The translations under genes and the position numbers were made by a program. From Lysobacteraceae bacterium (GTDB taxonomy: Bacteria > Pseudomonadota > Gammaproteobacteria > Xanthomonadales > Rhodanobacteraceae): 64,000 nt of DNA. The stretch covers positions 62,001-126,000 of the forward strand of contig JAJFUF010000024.1 in assembly GCA_021372495.1 (NCBI GenBank), in the 5' to 3' direction. Below the pieces are notes generated by a model, which was not told the DNA's origin, did no database searches, and was given only the letters and a program-made list of their open reading frames with translations. Shown here in pieces: positions 25,938 through 33,855 of this stretch (the first letter of the stretch is position 1; each line of letters opens with the position of its first letter).

Positions 25938-26726
25938 ATGAACGCTTCGACCCGCCCCACCGCCCTCGTCACCGGCGCCTCCGGCGGCATCGGCATGCAT
26001 CTCGCCGAATGCTTCGCGCGCGACGGCCACGACCTGGTGCTGGTCGCGCGCAGCGCCGACGCGCTGGCGCGGCTGGCCGCCGACTGGGGCGCGCGCTACG
26101 GCGTCCGCATCGCCGCCGTCGCCGCCGACCTGTCGCGCGAGGACGGCGTCGATGCGGTGGTCGCCGCGCTGCGCGAGCGCGGCCTCGCCGTCGACGCGCT
26201 GGTCAACAACGCCGGCGTCGGCATGTACGGCGCGTTTTCCGACACCCGCCTCGACGACGAGCTGGCGATGATGCGCCTGAACATGCTGGCGCTGACCGCG
26301 CTGACCAAGCGCCTGCTGCCCGGGCTGATCGCGCGCCGCGGGCGCATCCTCAACGTCGCCTCGACGGCGGCCTTCCAGCCCGGCCCGTACATGGCGGTGT
26401 ACTACGCCACCAAGGCCTATGTGCTGTCGTTCTCGGAGGCGCTGGCGGACGAGCTGGCGGCCGACGGCGTCACCGTCACCGCACTGTGCCCGGGGCCGAC
26501 CCATTCGGGGTTCCAGGCGCGTGCGGCGATCGGCAGGATCGGCCTGCTGCGCGTGCTGCCGCTGTTCGACGCCGCCACGGTCGCCGCGCAGGGCTATCGC
26601 GCGATGCGGCGCGGCCGGCGCGTGTACGTGCCCGGCCTGGCGAACCGGCTGCTGGCGCAGAGCGTGCGCGTCACCCCGCGCCGCCTGATCACCGCCATCG
26701 TGCGGCGCCTCAACGCGCCGCGCTGA
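25938..26726 (+). CDS. Short-chain dehydrogenase/reductase
   Basis: A 262-aa classical SDR. TGASGGIG (residues 12-19) binds the cofactor, NNAG is at about 91, the catalytic serine sits in NVASTAAFQP, and YYATK provides the Tyr-Lys pair. Resembles the DltE/YqjQ group of unspecific oxidoreductases. It starts 13 bases after arsR and is probably transcribed with it. Its 3' end overlaps that of the opposing alpha/beta hydrolase by 17 bases. Substrate unknown. Confidence 0.9.
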   Translation: MNASTRPTALVTGASGGIGMHLAECFARDGHDLVLVARSADALARLAADWGARYGVRIAAVAADLSREDGVDAVVAALRERGLAVDALVNNAGVGMYGAFSDTRLDDELAMMRLNMLALTALTKRLLPGLIARRGRILNVASTAAFQPGPYMAVYYATKAYVLSFSEALADELAADGVTVTALCPGPTHSGFQARAAIGRIGLLRVLPLFDAATVAAQGYRAMRRGRRVYVPGLANRLLAQSVRVTPRRLITAIVRRLNAPR

Positions 26727-27624
26727 GGCTGTCGGCGTCGACGACCTCGCGCAGCCAGTGCGCGATGCGCGCGGCGACCGCATCGGGCTGCTTCAACCAG
26801 GCGAAATGATCGGCGCGGCAGCCGAGCGCGGCGGCGTCCAGCGCGTCGCTGCGGCAGGGCGCGGCCGGCAGCTTGTCGAGCAGCCAGCGCAGCGAGGCGG
26901 CGGGGCCTAGCGGATCGTCGGCGAAGCGCAACGCGTAGACCGGTTGCACCAGCCGGCGCAGCGCGGCTTCGAGGTCGTCCGCCAGCGCGGCCGGCGCATA
27001 GCGGCCGCTGCGCCCGCTGGCCGCCCAGTCGGCAATGACGCCGCGCGCCTCGTCGCCGGCGAAGCGGAAGCGCCGCCCCGGATAGTGGCCGCGCAGGCGC
27101 GCGACCAGCGGGAGCACGCTCTGCGCCGCGCGCACCGTCCACGCCCACGGCCGCGGGAACGTGCGCCAGTACGGCGAACCCGAGCCGGCCAGCACCAGCG
27201 CGTCGGCCTCGTCCGGCGCCAGCGCCAGGCGCAGCGCGGCAAGCTGGCCGCCGAGGCTGTGCCCGCCCAGCGCCCAGCGCGCCTGCGGCAGCGCGGCACG
27301 CGCCGCGGCCAGGCTGGCCGGCAGATCCAGCGTCAGCAGTTCGCGGTAGCCCCAGTCGCAGCCGCGCCGCGGGCGCAGGCTGCTGCTGGCGGTGCCGCGC
27401 CATTCGTGCAGCGCCACCGCCACGCCGCGCGCGGCCAGCGCCTGCGCCAGCGGCAGGTAGTGATGCGCACCGACGCCCAGCGCCGGCAGCCAGAGCAGCG
27501 CGCGCGCCGGCGCCGCATCCGCGGCGACCACGCGCAGTTCGGCGCCGGCGCCGTCGCGCGTGCGCACGCCCACGGTCGCGACCGTCGCGGGCAAAAGTGT
27601 GACGGATTCGGCAATGTCGGCCAT
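26710..27624 (-). CDS. Alpha/beta hydrolase
   Basis: A 304-aa protein with the nucleophile elbow GGHSLGGQ (about residue 120) and the oxyanion-region HEWRGTASSSLRPRRG typical of a group of serine hydrolases annotated in proteobacteria as alpha/beta hydrolase or esterase. The catalytic histidine is probably in CRADHFAWLKQPD near residue 275. No signal peptide, so it is cytoplasmic. Substrate cannot be inferred. The start codon at 27624 is an ATG (MADIAESVTLLP). Confidence 0.82.
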   Translation of the reverse strand: MADIAESVTLLPATVATVGVRTRDGAGAELRVVAADAAPARALLWLPALGVGAHHYLPLAQALAARGVAVALHEWRGTASSSLRPRRGCDWGYRELLTLDLPASLAAARAALPQARWALGGHSLGGQLAALRLALAPDEADALVLAGSGSPYWRTFPRPWAWTVRAAQSVLPLVARLRGHYPGRRFRFAGDEARGVIADWAASGRSGRYAPAALADDLEAALRRLVQPVYALRFADDPLGPAASLRWLLDKLPAAPCRSDALDAAALGCRADHFAWLKQPDAVAARIAHWLREVVDADSLSAAR

Positions 27625-27717
27625 GCGCGGCTGGGTCGGCTGTGGTACCCGTGCGAAACTTGCAGGCGACCGGCACGTGCTGCATTCGAGAACGCCGGCG
27701 CTACAGGGGATCGTGCC

Positions 27718-28863
27718 ATGAATTCAGTCGCGCTGCGCCTCGACGGCGACGTGCGGGCCCGCGCCTGCGACTGGGCGCGGCGTTTCGAACCGCTGCTGCG
27801 CGGGCCGTGGACGCAGGACGTCGCGTCGGCGCTGCACGAGGATCTGGACCGCATCGCCAACGCCGCCGACGCGGCCGGCGACGAGACGCTGGCGATCGCC
27901 GCGGTCGAGCTGACCGTGTACCTGTGCTACTTCGTCGAGGAAGGCCACGCGCCGGACGCCGCGCAGCTCGCCAGCATGCACCGCATGGCGTGCGGCCTGG
28001 CCGGCGAGCAGGTCGAACCGGCCGCGGCCGCCGAGGAGGCGCTGGCCGCGCTGACCGCGCCGGTCACGCTGGCCGCGCCCGTCGCCGGCGCCACCCTGCT
28101 GTGCCTCACCGACGATCCCGCGCTGGTGGCCGAGCTGAGCATCGAGCTGGCGCCGCACGACATCGGCGTGGTCGCGCATGCCAGCGCAGAATCCGTGCTG
28201 CGCGCGTCGCCGCCGGCCGGCATGCACGGCGTGCTGGTCGACGCCAGCCACGCCGGCGCGCTCGACACGCTGGCGCGCCAGGGCGCGCGCCTCGGCGGCG
28301 ACGCGCAGCGCCCGCTGCTGATCGCGCTGCTGCGCGATGCGCAGACCGCGACGCGCATGCAGGCGTTGCGCGCCGGCGCCGACCACGCGCTGGCCGCGGA
28401 CGCCGACTTGCCCGCGCTGGCCGCGCGCATCGCCCGCCTGCTCGGCAGCTGGAAGCGCGATCCGCTGCGCGTGATGGTGATCGACGACGACCGCAGCCAG
28501 GCGATGTTCTGCGAGAGCGTGCTGCGCCACGCCGGCGTCGCCACGCGGCTGCACTCCGACCCGCGCGAGGCGCTGGCCGACATCGCCGCGTTCGCGCCCG
28601 AGGTGGTGCTGCTCGACCTGTACATGCCGGAGCTGGACGGCCTGGAGATGGCCGCGCGCATCCGCGAGCAGCCCGACACCGAGTTCACCTCGATCGTGTT
28701 CATCTCCGGCGACCACGAGGCCGACACCCGCTTCCAGGCACTGGCCGCCGGCGGCGACGACTTCCTGACCAAGCCGGTGCTGCCGCGCCACCTGATCGCG
28801 GCGGTGTTGAACCGCGGCCGGCGCGCGCGCCAGTTGCGCGCGCGCTTCGAATCGACGGGCTGA
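27718..28863 (+). CDS. Response regulator with two receiver domains and no output domain
   Basis: A 381-aa cytoplasmic protein. Residues 1-110 are helical and unlike known domains; residues about 122-240 fold like a degenerate receiver (LLCLTDDPALV ... GVLVDASH with D175, but the lysine is missing). Residues 250-370 form a canonical receiver with D256-D258, phosphoacceptor D300 (VVLLDLYMPELDG), S330 and K352 (DFLTKP). It ends 10 residues after the second receiver. Homologous arrangements are usually followed by a GGDEF or EAL domain; here the stop falls before any output, and nothing coding follows. The helical N-terminal part could be an Hpt-like or binding module. No histidine kinase gene is adjacent. 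Confidence 0.82.
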   Translation: MNSVALRLDGDVRARACDWARRFEPLLRGPWTQDVASALHEDLDRIANAADAAGDETLAIAAVELTVYLCYFVEEGHAPDAAQLASMHRMACGLAGEQVEPAAAAEEALAALTAPVTLAAPVAGATLLCLTDDPALVAELSIELAPHDIGVVAHASAESVLRASPPAGMHGVLVDASHAGALDTLARQGARLGGDAQRPLLIALLRDAQTATRMQALRAGADHALAADADLPALAARIARLLGSWKRDPLRVMVIDDDRSQAMFCESVLRHAGVATRLHSDPREALADIAAFAPEVVLLDLYMPELDGLEMAARIREQPDTEFTSIVFISGDHEADTRFQALAAGGDDFLTKPVLPRHLIAAVLNRGRRARQLRARFESTG

Positions 28864-28892
28864 GTCGGGGCGCCGCCTCCCTCGCGCGCGCG

Positions 28893-30227
28893 TCAGCGCG
28901 CTTCCGGCAGGCGGTTGCGCGCGCGCACGTCGAGCTTCCGCACGCGGCCGCCTTCCACCCGCCACACCGCCTCCGGCGTCGCCACCAGGAACGGCAGGCC
29001 GGCGTCGAGCTGCTGCGCGATCAACGTCTCCAGCGGCACCGCGGATTCCGGCTGCGCCATCTGCAGCACGCTGTACGCCCTGCCGTTCGCATCCCTGCGC
29101 CCGATGTGCCCGCAGCCCGCCGGCAGCGGCTCGGCATTGAGCGTGGTGGCGGCGTCCGGCGCCATGCGAAAGCGCGTGTGCCCGCCGATCCACACCGTAT
29201 CCGCGTCGGCGCCGCGCGCCAGCGTGTAGACCAGCCAGCCCTGGCCGTCCTCGGCACGCAGCACGGCGCTGCCCAGTGCCGGCGTGCACGGCTTCGCCTG
29301 CAGCGCCAGCGCGGACTGGCGGGCGCGGTAACGCGCGGCGAGATCGTCGCGGCGCAGGTCGTCGGCACGACCGGCGCGCACGCGCGCCGTGCCGGCGGCG
29401 TCGAAGCTGACCACCCACAGCGGCAGCGGCGCCTGCGCGTCGCCGCCGAGGAAGTAGACGTCGCCCGCATCGCGCGCGCCCGGCAGCGCGATCCAGCCCT
29501 TCACGCGGGTGTTCCTGTCGAGGTGGCCGGCCTTGCCGAGCGCGTCGCCGGCCTTCCAGGCCAGGCGATCCTGCCGGTAGATTTCGCGGCCGCGCGATTC
29601 GGCGCGGCGCAGCGCGACGGCTTCGTCGGGCGTCGGCGCGATCGTTTTCGCCGCGCCCAGCGCGGCAGGGTCGCCCATGCAGACGGCTGCGCCCGTGTAG
29701 TCGCGGCACAGCGCCAGGCTCTGCTCGAACACGGTCCAGCGCGCCAGCTCGGCCTTCTGCAGCGGCGTCTTGCCGGCCTCGAACGGCGGGTACTCGCGCA
29801 TGGCGCTGGCCAGCCAGACGCGGGTGCCGTCGCGCATCGCCTTCAGCACGGCCACCTCGCCACGTCCACTGCGCGCGTCGCGCGGGCAGTGCCACATTTC
29901 CCGCAGCGTCGCCGGCACCGCATCGAGGCGCGACGCCCCCGGCTGCGCCTGCAGCGCCGGGCAGGTCGCCTCGCGCTGTTTGCGCAGCGCGGCGAACCAG
30001 TCGCCGAGGGGCTCGCTCGGCGGCACCTCGACCATGCGCACGTCGAGGCGCTCGGCCGGATGCGCCGCATCGTCGCCGGCGCGGACGTAGGCGCGCGCAT
30101 GGTCGCCGCCGGCGACCTCGCGGTAGCCGGCCGGCACCTCCCATGCGGCCCAGGGCGCGGCGAGGGCGAGCGCCGGCACGAACATGCCGGCCATGGCCAG
30201 CGCTTGCGCGCGTCGATGCATCCGCAT
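28893..30227 (-). CDS. Secreted protein of unknown function
   Basis: A 444-aa protein with a signal peptide (RAQALAMAGMFVPALALA) after a basic start; ATG 30227 has GGAG seven bases upstream. The mature part is rich in Arg, Ala and Asp, with cysteines at scattered positions (CPALQ, HCPRD, LCRDY, VCMGD, KPCTPA, GCGHI), which could make disulfides in the periplasm. No known domain was recognised. It could be a periplasmic or outer-membrane-associated protein; no function is assigned. Confidence 0.6.
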   Translation of the reverse strand: MRMHRRAQALAMAGMFVPALALAAPWAAWEVPAGYREVAGGDHARAYVRAGDDAAHPAERLDVRMVEVPPSEPLGDWFAALRKQREATCPALQAQPGASRLDAVPATLREMWHCPRDARSGRGEVAVLKAMRDGTRVWLASAMREYPPFEAGKTPLQKAELARWTVFEQSLALCRDYTGAAVCMGDPAALGAAKTIAPTPDEAVALRRAESRGREIYRQDRLAWKAGDALGKAGHLDRNTRVKGWIALPGARDAGDVYFLGGDAQAPLPLWVVSFDAAGTARVRAGRADDLRRDDLAARYRARQSALALQAKPCTPALGSAVLRAEDGQGWLVYTLARGADADTVWIGGHTRFRMAPDAATTLNAEPLPAGCGHIGRRDANGRAYSVLQMAQPESAVPLETLIAQQLDAGLPFLVATPEAVWRVEGGRVRKLDVRARNRLPEAR

Positions 30228-30339
30228 GGGAACGCTCCTTCCGGCACGCCGGCGCGCCGCCGGCCGCCGCAGCCTAGCAGAACGCGGTGGGCGCACCCGT
30301 GCATGGTCCGCGTCTGCGCGCGCCGCGCAGTGGCTCCGA

Positions 30340-30472
30340 AAGAGAGGTCTTTCTCCGCAGCGAGGGGACGGCTTCGGTCGCGGATCGCCCCACCCCGCGG
30401 GCGCGGGCTTCAGCCCTGGGTCGCCACCCCGGAATCGCGGCCGAAGCCGCTCCCATGGTCGGGGGACGGACC
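30340..30472. repeat. Dispersed intergenic repeat, copy 2
   Basis: Contains two oppositely oriented cores: GGACGGCTTCGGTCGCGGAT (30365-30384) and, on the other strand, GGGAGCGGCTTCGGCCGCGA (30435-30454 on the plus coordinates), plus GGGCTTCAGCCC between. This inverted arrangement can fold into a large cruciform or RNA hairpin. It lies between the secreted-protein gene and the terminator of the first cold-shock gene. Confidence 0.6.
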
Positions 30473-30509
30473 AAAAGAAACGCCCCGGGCAGCGGAGCTG
30501 CCCGGGGCG
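30473..30509 (-). terminator. Rho-independent terminator of the first csp gene
   Basis: Perfect 13-bp stem CGCCCCGGGCAGC / GCTGCCCGGGGCG (30481-30493 and 30497-30509) with a GGA loop. In transcription order it is followed by TTTCTTTT, and it sits 22 bases after the cold-shock stop codon. Confidence 0.85.
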
Positions 30510-30531
30510 CGGTGACCGGACGCGCGGTCGA

Positions 30532-30741
30532 TCAGGCCGGGGCGACTTCGTCGGCCTGCAGGCCCTTCTGGCCCTGCACGACCTTGAAGCTCACCTTCTG
30601 GCCTTCCTGCAGCGTACGGAAACCGGTGCCGGTGATCGCGCGGAAATGCACGAACACGTCCGGGCCGTTGTCGCGGCTGATGAAGCCGAAGCCCTTGGCC
30701 TCGTTGAACCACTTCACGGTGCCGATCTGACGATCCGACAT
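30532..30741 (-). CDS. Cold-shock protein CspA family, copy 1
   Basis: A 69-aa single-domain OB-fold protein. RNP1 is KGFGFISRD and RNP2 is VFVHFRAI; the ends [13 protein letters not shown] and [10 protein letters not shown] are typical. CspA proteins bind single-stranded RNA and DNA and melt structures at low temperature. A long 5' leader with a conserved hairpin and a strong terminator are present (see separate entries). It is closely similar to the protein at 56043-56252, differing at around 16 of 69 positions. Confidence 0.95.
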   Translation of the reverse strand: MSDRQIGTVKWFNEAKGFGFISRDNGPDVFVHFRAITGTGFRTLQEGQKVSFKVVQGQKGLQADEVAPA

Positions 30742-30907
30742 GGGATATCTCCAAACGTTACAAGACTAGGCGGATGTCTCGCGATTTCCGCCGGCTACTG
30801 GTGTGCAGGTAGACACAGGGTGTGAAGCGATGGAGCGTGATCGGAGATCGGCGCTGCATCGGGCCACGATGCACTTGTGACCGTGCAAACACAGCGCGCG
30901 CACTATA
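30742..30907 (-). promoter_or_regulatory. Structured 5' leader and -10 box of csp copy 1
   Basis: The leader of about 150 nt is unusually long for so short a gene, as in enterobacterial cspA. TATAGT (30902-30907, read on the minus strand) aligns with the corresponding spot of the second csp gene and is the likely -10. A perfect stem TGCATCG/CGATGCA with a five-base loop lies at 30855-30873. About 75 nt (30822-30898) are conserved with the leader of csp copy 2, including the hairpin. Confidence 0.6.
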
Positions 30908-31204
30908 GCCCAAGCTTTTTGAGAAATCGACAGTGTCAAGTGCGTCCGGCGAAGCCCCGCGCGGCCCGCCGGAAACGGCCTGCGGCCGGCCCGCCGCGCC
31001 GCTCGCAGCTCCCCGCGCAAGCGGCGCTCCGCGCCCCGTCCGGGGCGGTCGGGACGGCCGTCCAGGCGGCCGTCGGGACGCGCCCCGGAGACCTGCCGGG
31101 AGCGGACATCGGGCGCCGCGGCCCATGGCTCCCCATTCAGCGAATCGGCGCTAGATTCGACGCACGCGGACGCGCTGCGCCCGCCCCCCTGAGGAGAGAT
31201 CGCC

Positions 31205-31669
31205 ATGAACATGAAATCCGTGCTTGCCATCGCGCTCGTCGCCGCCCTCGGCGCGGGTGCCGCCGCCCCCACCTCCGCCGCCGAGGACGTGATCACCAAG
31301 AGCGACGGCAGCATGTACGTGCGCTGCTACGACTGCGGCGTCGTGCAGCAGGTCACCTACACGCAAAGCCAGACCGCCGACCACGGCACCGCCGGCGCGG
31401 TGATCGGCGCGGTCGCGGGCGGCCTGCTCGGCCACCAGGTCGGCGGCGGCAAGGGCAAGACCGCCGCGACCGTCGCCGGCGTCGCCGGCGGCGCCTACGC
31501 GGGCAAGAAGATCGGCGAGGGCAAGACCAAGGGTGCGTACCAGGTCAGCGTGAGGATGTGGGACGGCAAGATGGTCGACGTCAACGTCGAGGATGCCGGC
31601 AACCTGCGCAAGGGCGACATCGTGCGCGTGGACGACAAGGGCAACATCACCCTCGTGCAGCAGCGCTGA
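31205..31669 (+). CDS. Glycine-zipper 2TM-domain envelope protein, second copy
   Basis: A 154-aa protein with a cleavable signal peptide (residues 1-25, ending near TSAA). GTAGAVIGAVAGGLLGHQVGGGK and TAATVAGVAGGAYAGKKIGEG (about 62-105) form the glycine zipper. The N-terminal mature part has a CYDCG pair that may form a disulfide. The C-terminal YQVSVRMWDGKMVDVNVED/RKGDIVRV is a small beta domain. RBS GAGGAGAG is present. It is a paralogue of 6402-6965 with a similar zipper; a role in outer-membrane integrity or stress response is possible. Confidence 0.78.
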   Translation: MNMKSVLAIALVAALGAGAAAPTSAAEDVITKSDGSMYVRCYDCGVVQQVTYTQSQTADHGTAGAVIGAVAGGLLGHQVGGGKGKTAATVAGVAGGAYAGKKIGEGKTKGAYQVSVRMWDGKMVDVNVEDAGNLRKGDIVRVDDKGNITLVQQR

Positions 31670-31695
31670 GGCGCACCACGCGCGCGCGGGGACCG

Positions 31696-31724
31696 GGGGC
31701 CGGCGGTGCCGGCCCCGCTTTTTT
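31696..31724 (+). terminator. Rho-independent terminator of the glycine-zipper gene
   Basis: Perfect 9-bp stem GGGGCCGGC/GCCGGCCCC with a GGT loop (31696-31716), followed by GC and six T residues. It lies 27 bases after the stop codon. Confidence 0.85.
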
Positions 31725-31737
31725 CCGCACAAGCCGC

Positions 31738-32604
31738 TCAGGCGACGCGGCTCGCCAGCGCCGCCGCTACGCGCGCGCGCAGTTCGGCGGGCAGCGGGGC
31801 CGCCGGCGGCTCCGCCATGAACCCGCAGTCGCGCGGATTGATCACGCGCACCGCGCCGACGGGCGCCGCGTCGCGCACCTTCCAGCCCGGCAGCGCCAGC
31901 ACCGGCACGACCGGCACCGCACCCACCTCGCCCGCCAGCCAACGCGCCAACCACTGCGCCTGCGCGCGCGCATCGCGCAGCGGCTGCACCTCCTGCCACA
32001 CCGGGAACGCCAGGCGCTCGCCGTCGTAGCGCACCTCGGCCGAGCCTCCGGGACGCGCCAGCAGGCGGCTGCCGGTGGCAACCGCGTACACCGCCGACGG
32101 CGCCACCACCACGTGGTCGATGCGCGCGCCGCCCTGGCCGGCGACGTCGTGCAACACCACGCAATCGCGCCGGGCCAGCTCGTGCAGGGACTGCGCGGTG
32201 ATCAGCTCGGCGGTCAGCGCGTGCTGCAGGCGCCGGCGCAGCGCGGCGACGCGCCCGATCCCGGCCAGGCCGAGCGCCAGCAGCAGCACCGCAACGCCCA
32301 GCGGCAGCAGGTCGCGCGCACTCGCCATGACGTCCGTGCGCGCCTGCGTGCCGCGCAACCACAGCCACAGCAGCGCGAGCAGCGCCGCGCCGATCAGGGT
32401 CGGCGCGAGCCACATCCACGCCTGGCGTTCCAGCCGCGCGAGCTGCCGGCGCCGGCAATCGCCCGCCGCGGGCGCGGGATGCGCCAGTGGCGAAGCGCGC
32501 GGACGCAGCCGCGCCAGCGCCGCGAACGCGGCGGCCAGCGCGGCGGTGACCGCGAACGGGATCACCACCGCCGCCGCCACCAGCGCCAACTTGAAGATGA
32601 GCAT
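31738..32604 (-). CDS. NERD-domain membrane protein
   Basis: A 288-aa protein with an N-terminal hydrophobic segment (1-30) and two more around 63-85 and 98-118. The C-terminal part is a NERD (nuclease-related) domain: LHDVAGQGGARIDHVVVAPSAVYAVATGS near residue 150-178 carries the conserved acidic residue and core beta strands of this PD-(D/E)xK-like fold. Activity on nucleic acid is suspected for the family but not established. It lies in the same direction as the downstream exporter operon but is separated from it by 36 bases, so co-transcription is plausible. Confidence 0.75.
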   Translation of the reverse strand: MLIFKLALVAAAVVIPFAVTAALAAAFAALARLRPRASPLAHPAPAAGDCRRRQLARLERQAWMWLAPTLIGAALLALLWLWLRGTQARTDVMASARDLLPLGVAVLLLALGLAGIGRVAALRRRLQHALTAELITAQSLHELARRDCVVLHDVAGQGGARIDHVVVAPSAVYAVATGSRLLARPGGSAEVRYDGERLAFPVWQEVQPLRDARAQAQWLARWLAGEVGAVPVVPVLALPGWKVRDAAPVGAVRVINPRDCGFMAEPPAAPLPAELRARVAAALASRVA

Positions 32605-32640
32605 GGCCTCCTCCTGCGGCCGCGGCCGCGTCGAATGGAT

Positions 32641-33855
32641 TCATGGTCCGCGCGTGCCGGCGCCGCCGGGCAGCGCGCGCACGCGCGTGCCCTCGGCGAT
32701 GCGGTCGTCCGGCCAGGCGACGATGCGCTCGCCGGCGCGCAGGCCGGCACGGATCTCCGTCGCGTCGGTGCCGCGCCGGCCGATCTCCACCGGCACGGCG
32801 CGCGCCCTGCCGTCGCGCAATGCGAACACCGTCCAGCGCGTGCCGTCGCGCACCAGCGCGCCGCTCGGCACCTGCAGCACGTCGCTGCCCTCGGACAGCA
32901 CGAACTCCACCTCGACGCGGTAGCCGTCGCCGAGCCGTGCCCACTGTGCGTACGGCGAGGTGAAATCCAGGCGCACGTAGGTGCGTTGCTCTTCCACCCC
33001 GAGCGCCGACACCTTGGTGAAGGCGCCCGGCTCGATCAGCGCCACGCGCGCCTCGAGATTGCCCTCTCCACCCCACTCGTGAACGATCGCGCGCATGCCG
33101 GGACGCAGCTTCACCGCATCGGCGGACAGCGCCTGCACCTCGATCTCCAGATCGTGCGGATCGCCGATCTCGAGGATCGCCTGGCCGACCGCGACCGGTA
33201 CCGCGCTCTCCTGGTAGCGATGGATCACCACGCCGTCGATCGGCGCGGTCAGCGCCAGCGCTTCCCCGCCGCCCCGCCCTTCCAGGGCCAGCAGCCGCTC
33301 GTAGGCCGCGTGGCGTTGCGTGGCCGCGGCGAGTTCCGCCTGCGCGGCTTCGCGGCGCTGTGTCGCCTCTTCGGCGCGCGTGGTGGCGGCGTCCAGTTCG
33401 GACGGCGCCACCACCGTGCGCATGCCCTGCAGGCGCTTCAGGTCGCTGCGCGCCAGACGCAACGCGGCATCGGCCGCCTGCAGCGCGTGGTGCGCCGCGT
33501 CCTCGGCCTCGCCCGCCGCATCGGTGTCCGCGCGCAGGCGCGCGCGCTGCGCGGGATCGTTCAGCGCGGCCACCGACGGTTCGACCTCGGCGACCACCTG
33601 GCCGGCGCGCACCGTGTCGCCCTCGCGCAGGACCACGCGACGCAGCATGCCGCCCACCGGCGCCGCCACCAGATAGCGATGCTCCAGCCGCGTGCGCCCT
33701 TCCTCGACGAAGCTCTGCACGAACGGCGCGCGGCGCACTTCGGCCACCTCGACCGGCAGCGCCGCCGGACGCAGCCACCACGCGGCCAACGCGGCGGCCG
33801 CCAGCAGCACGCAGGCGATCAGGCTCCAGCGCACGATTCGCTGCTTCGCGTTCAT
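32641..33855 (-). CDS. HlyD-family periplasmic adaptor of an ABC exporter
   Basis: A 404-aa membrane-fusion protein with an N-terminal anchor (residues 9-29), a lipoyl-like half LEHRYLVAAPVGGMLRRVVLREGD, a coiled-coil hairpin (about 105-190), and a second lipoyl half near ALTAPIDGVVIHRYQESAVPVAVGQ. The beta-barrel region includes VEEQRTYVRLDF. It overlaps the permease gene by four bases, so the two are coupled. With the permease and ATPase it resembles a MacAB/LolCDE-type transporter; substrate is unknown. Confidence 0.88.
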   Translation of the reverse strand: MNAKQRIVRWSLIACVLLAAAALAAWWLRPAALPVEVAEVRRAPFVQSFVEEGRTRLEHRYLVAAPVGGMLRRVVLREGDTVRAGQVVAEVEPSVAALNDPAQRARLRADTDAAGEAEDAAHHALQAADAALRLARSDLKRLQGMRTVVAPSELDAATTRAEEATQRREAAQAELAAATQRHAAYERLLALEGRGGGEALALTAPIDGVVIHRYQESAVPVAVGQAILEIGDPHDLEIEVQALSADAVKLRPGMRAIVHEWGGEGNLEARVALIEPGAFTKVSALGVEEQRTYVRLDFTSPYAQWARLGDGYRVEVEFVLSEGSDVLQVPSGALVRDGTRWTVFALRDGRARAVPVEIGRRGTDATEIRAGLRAGERIVAWPDDRIAEGTRVRALPGGAGTRGP

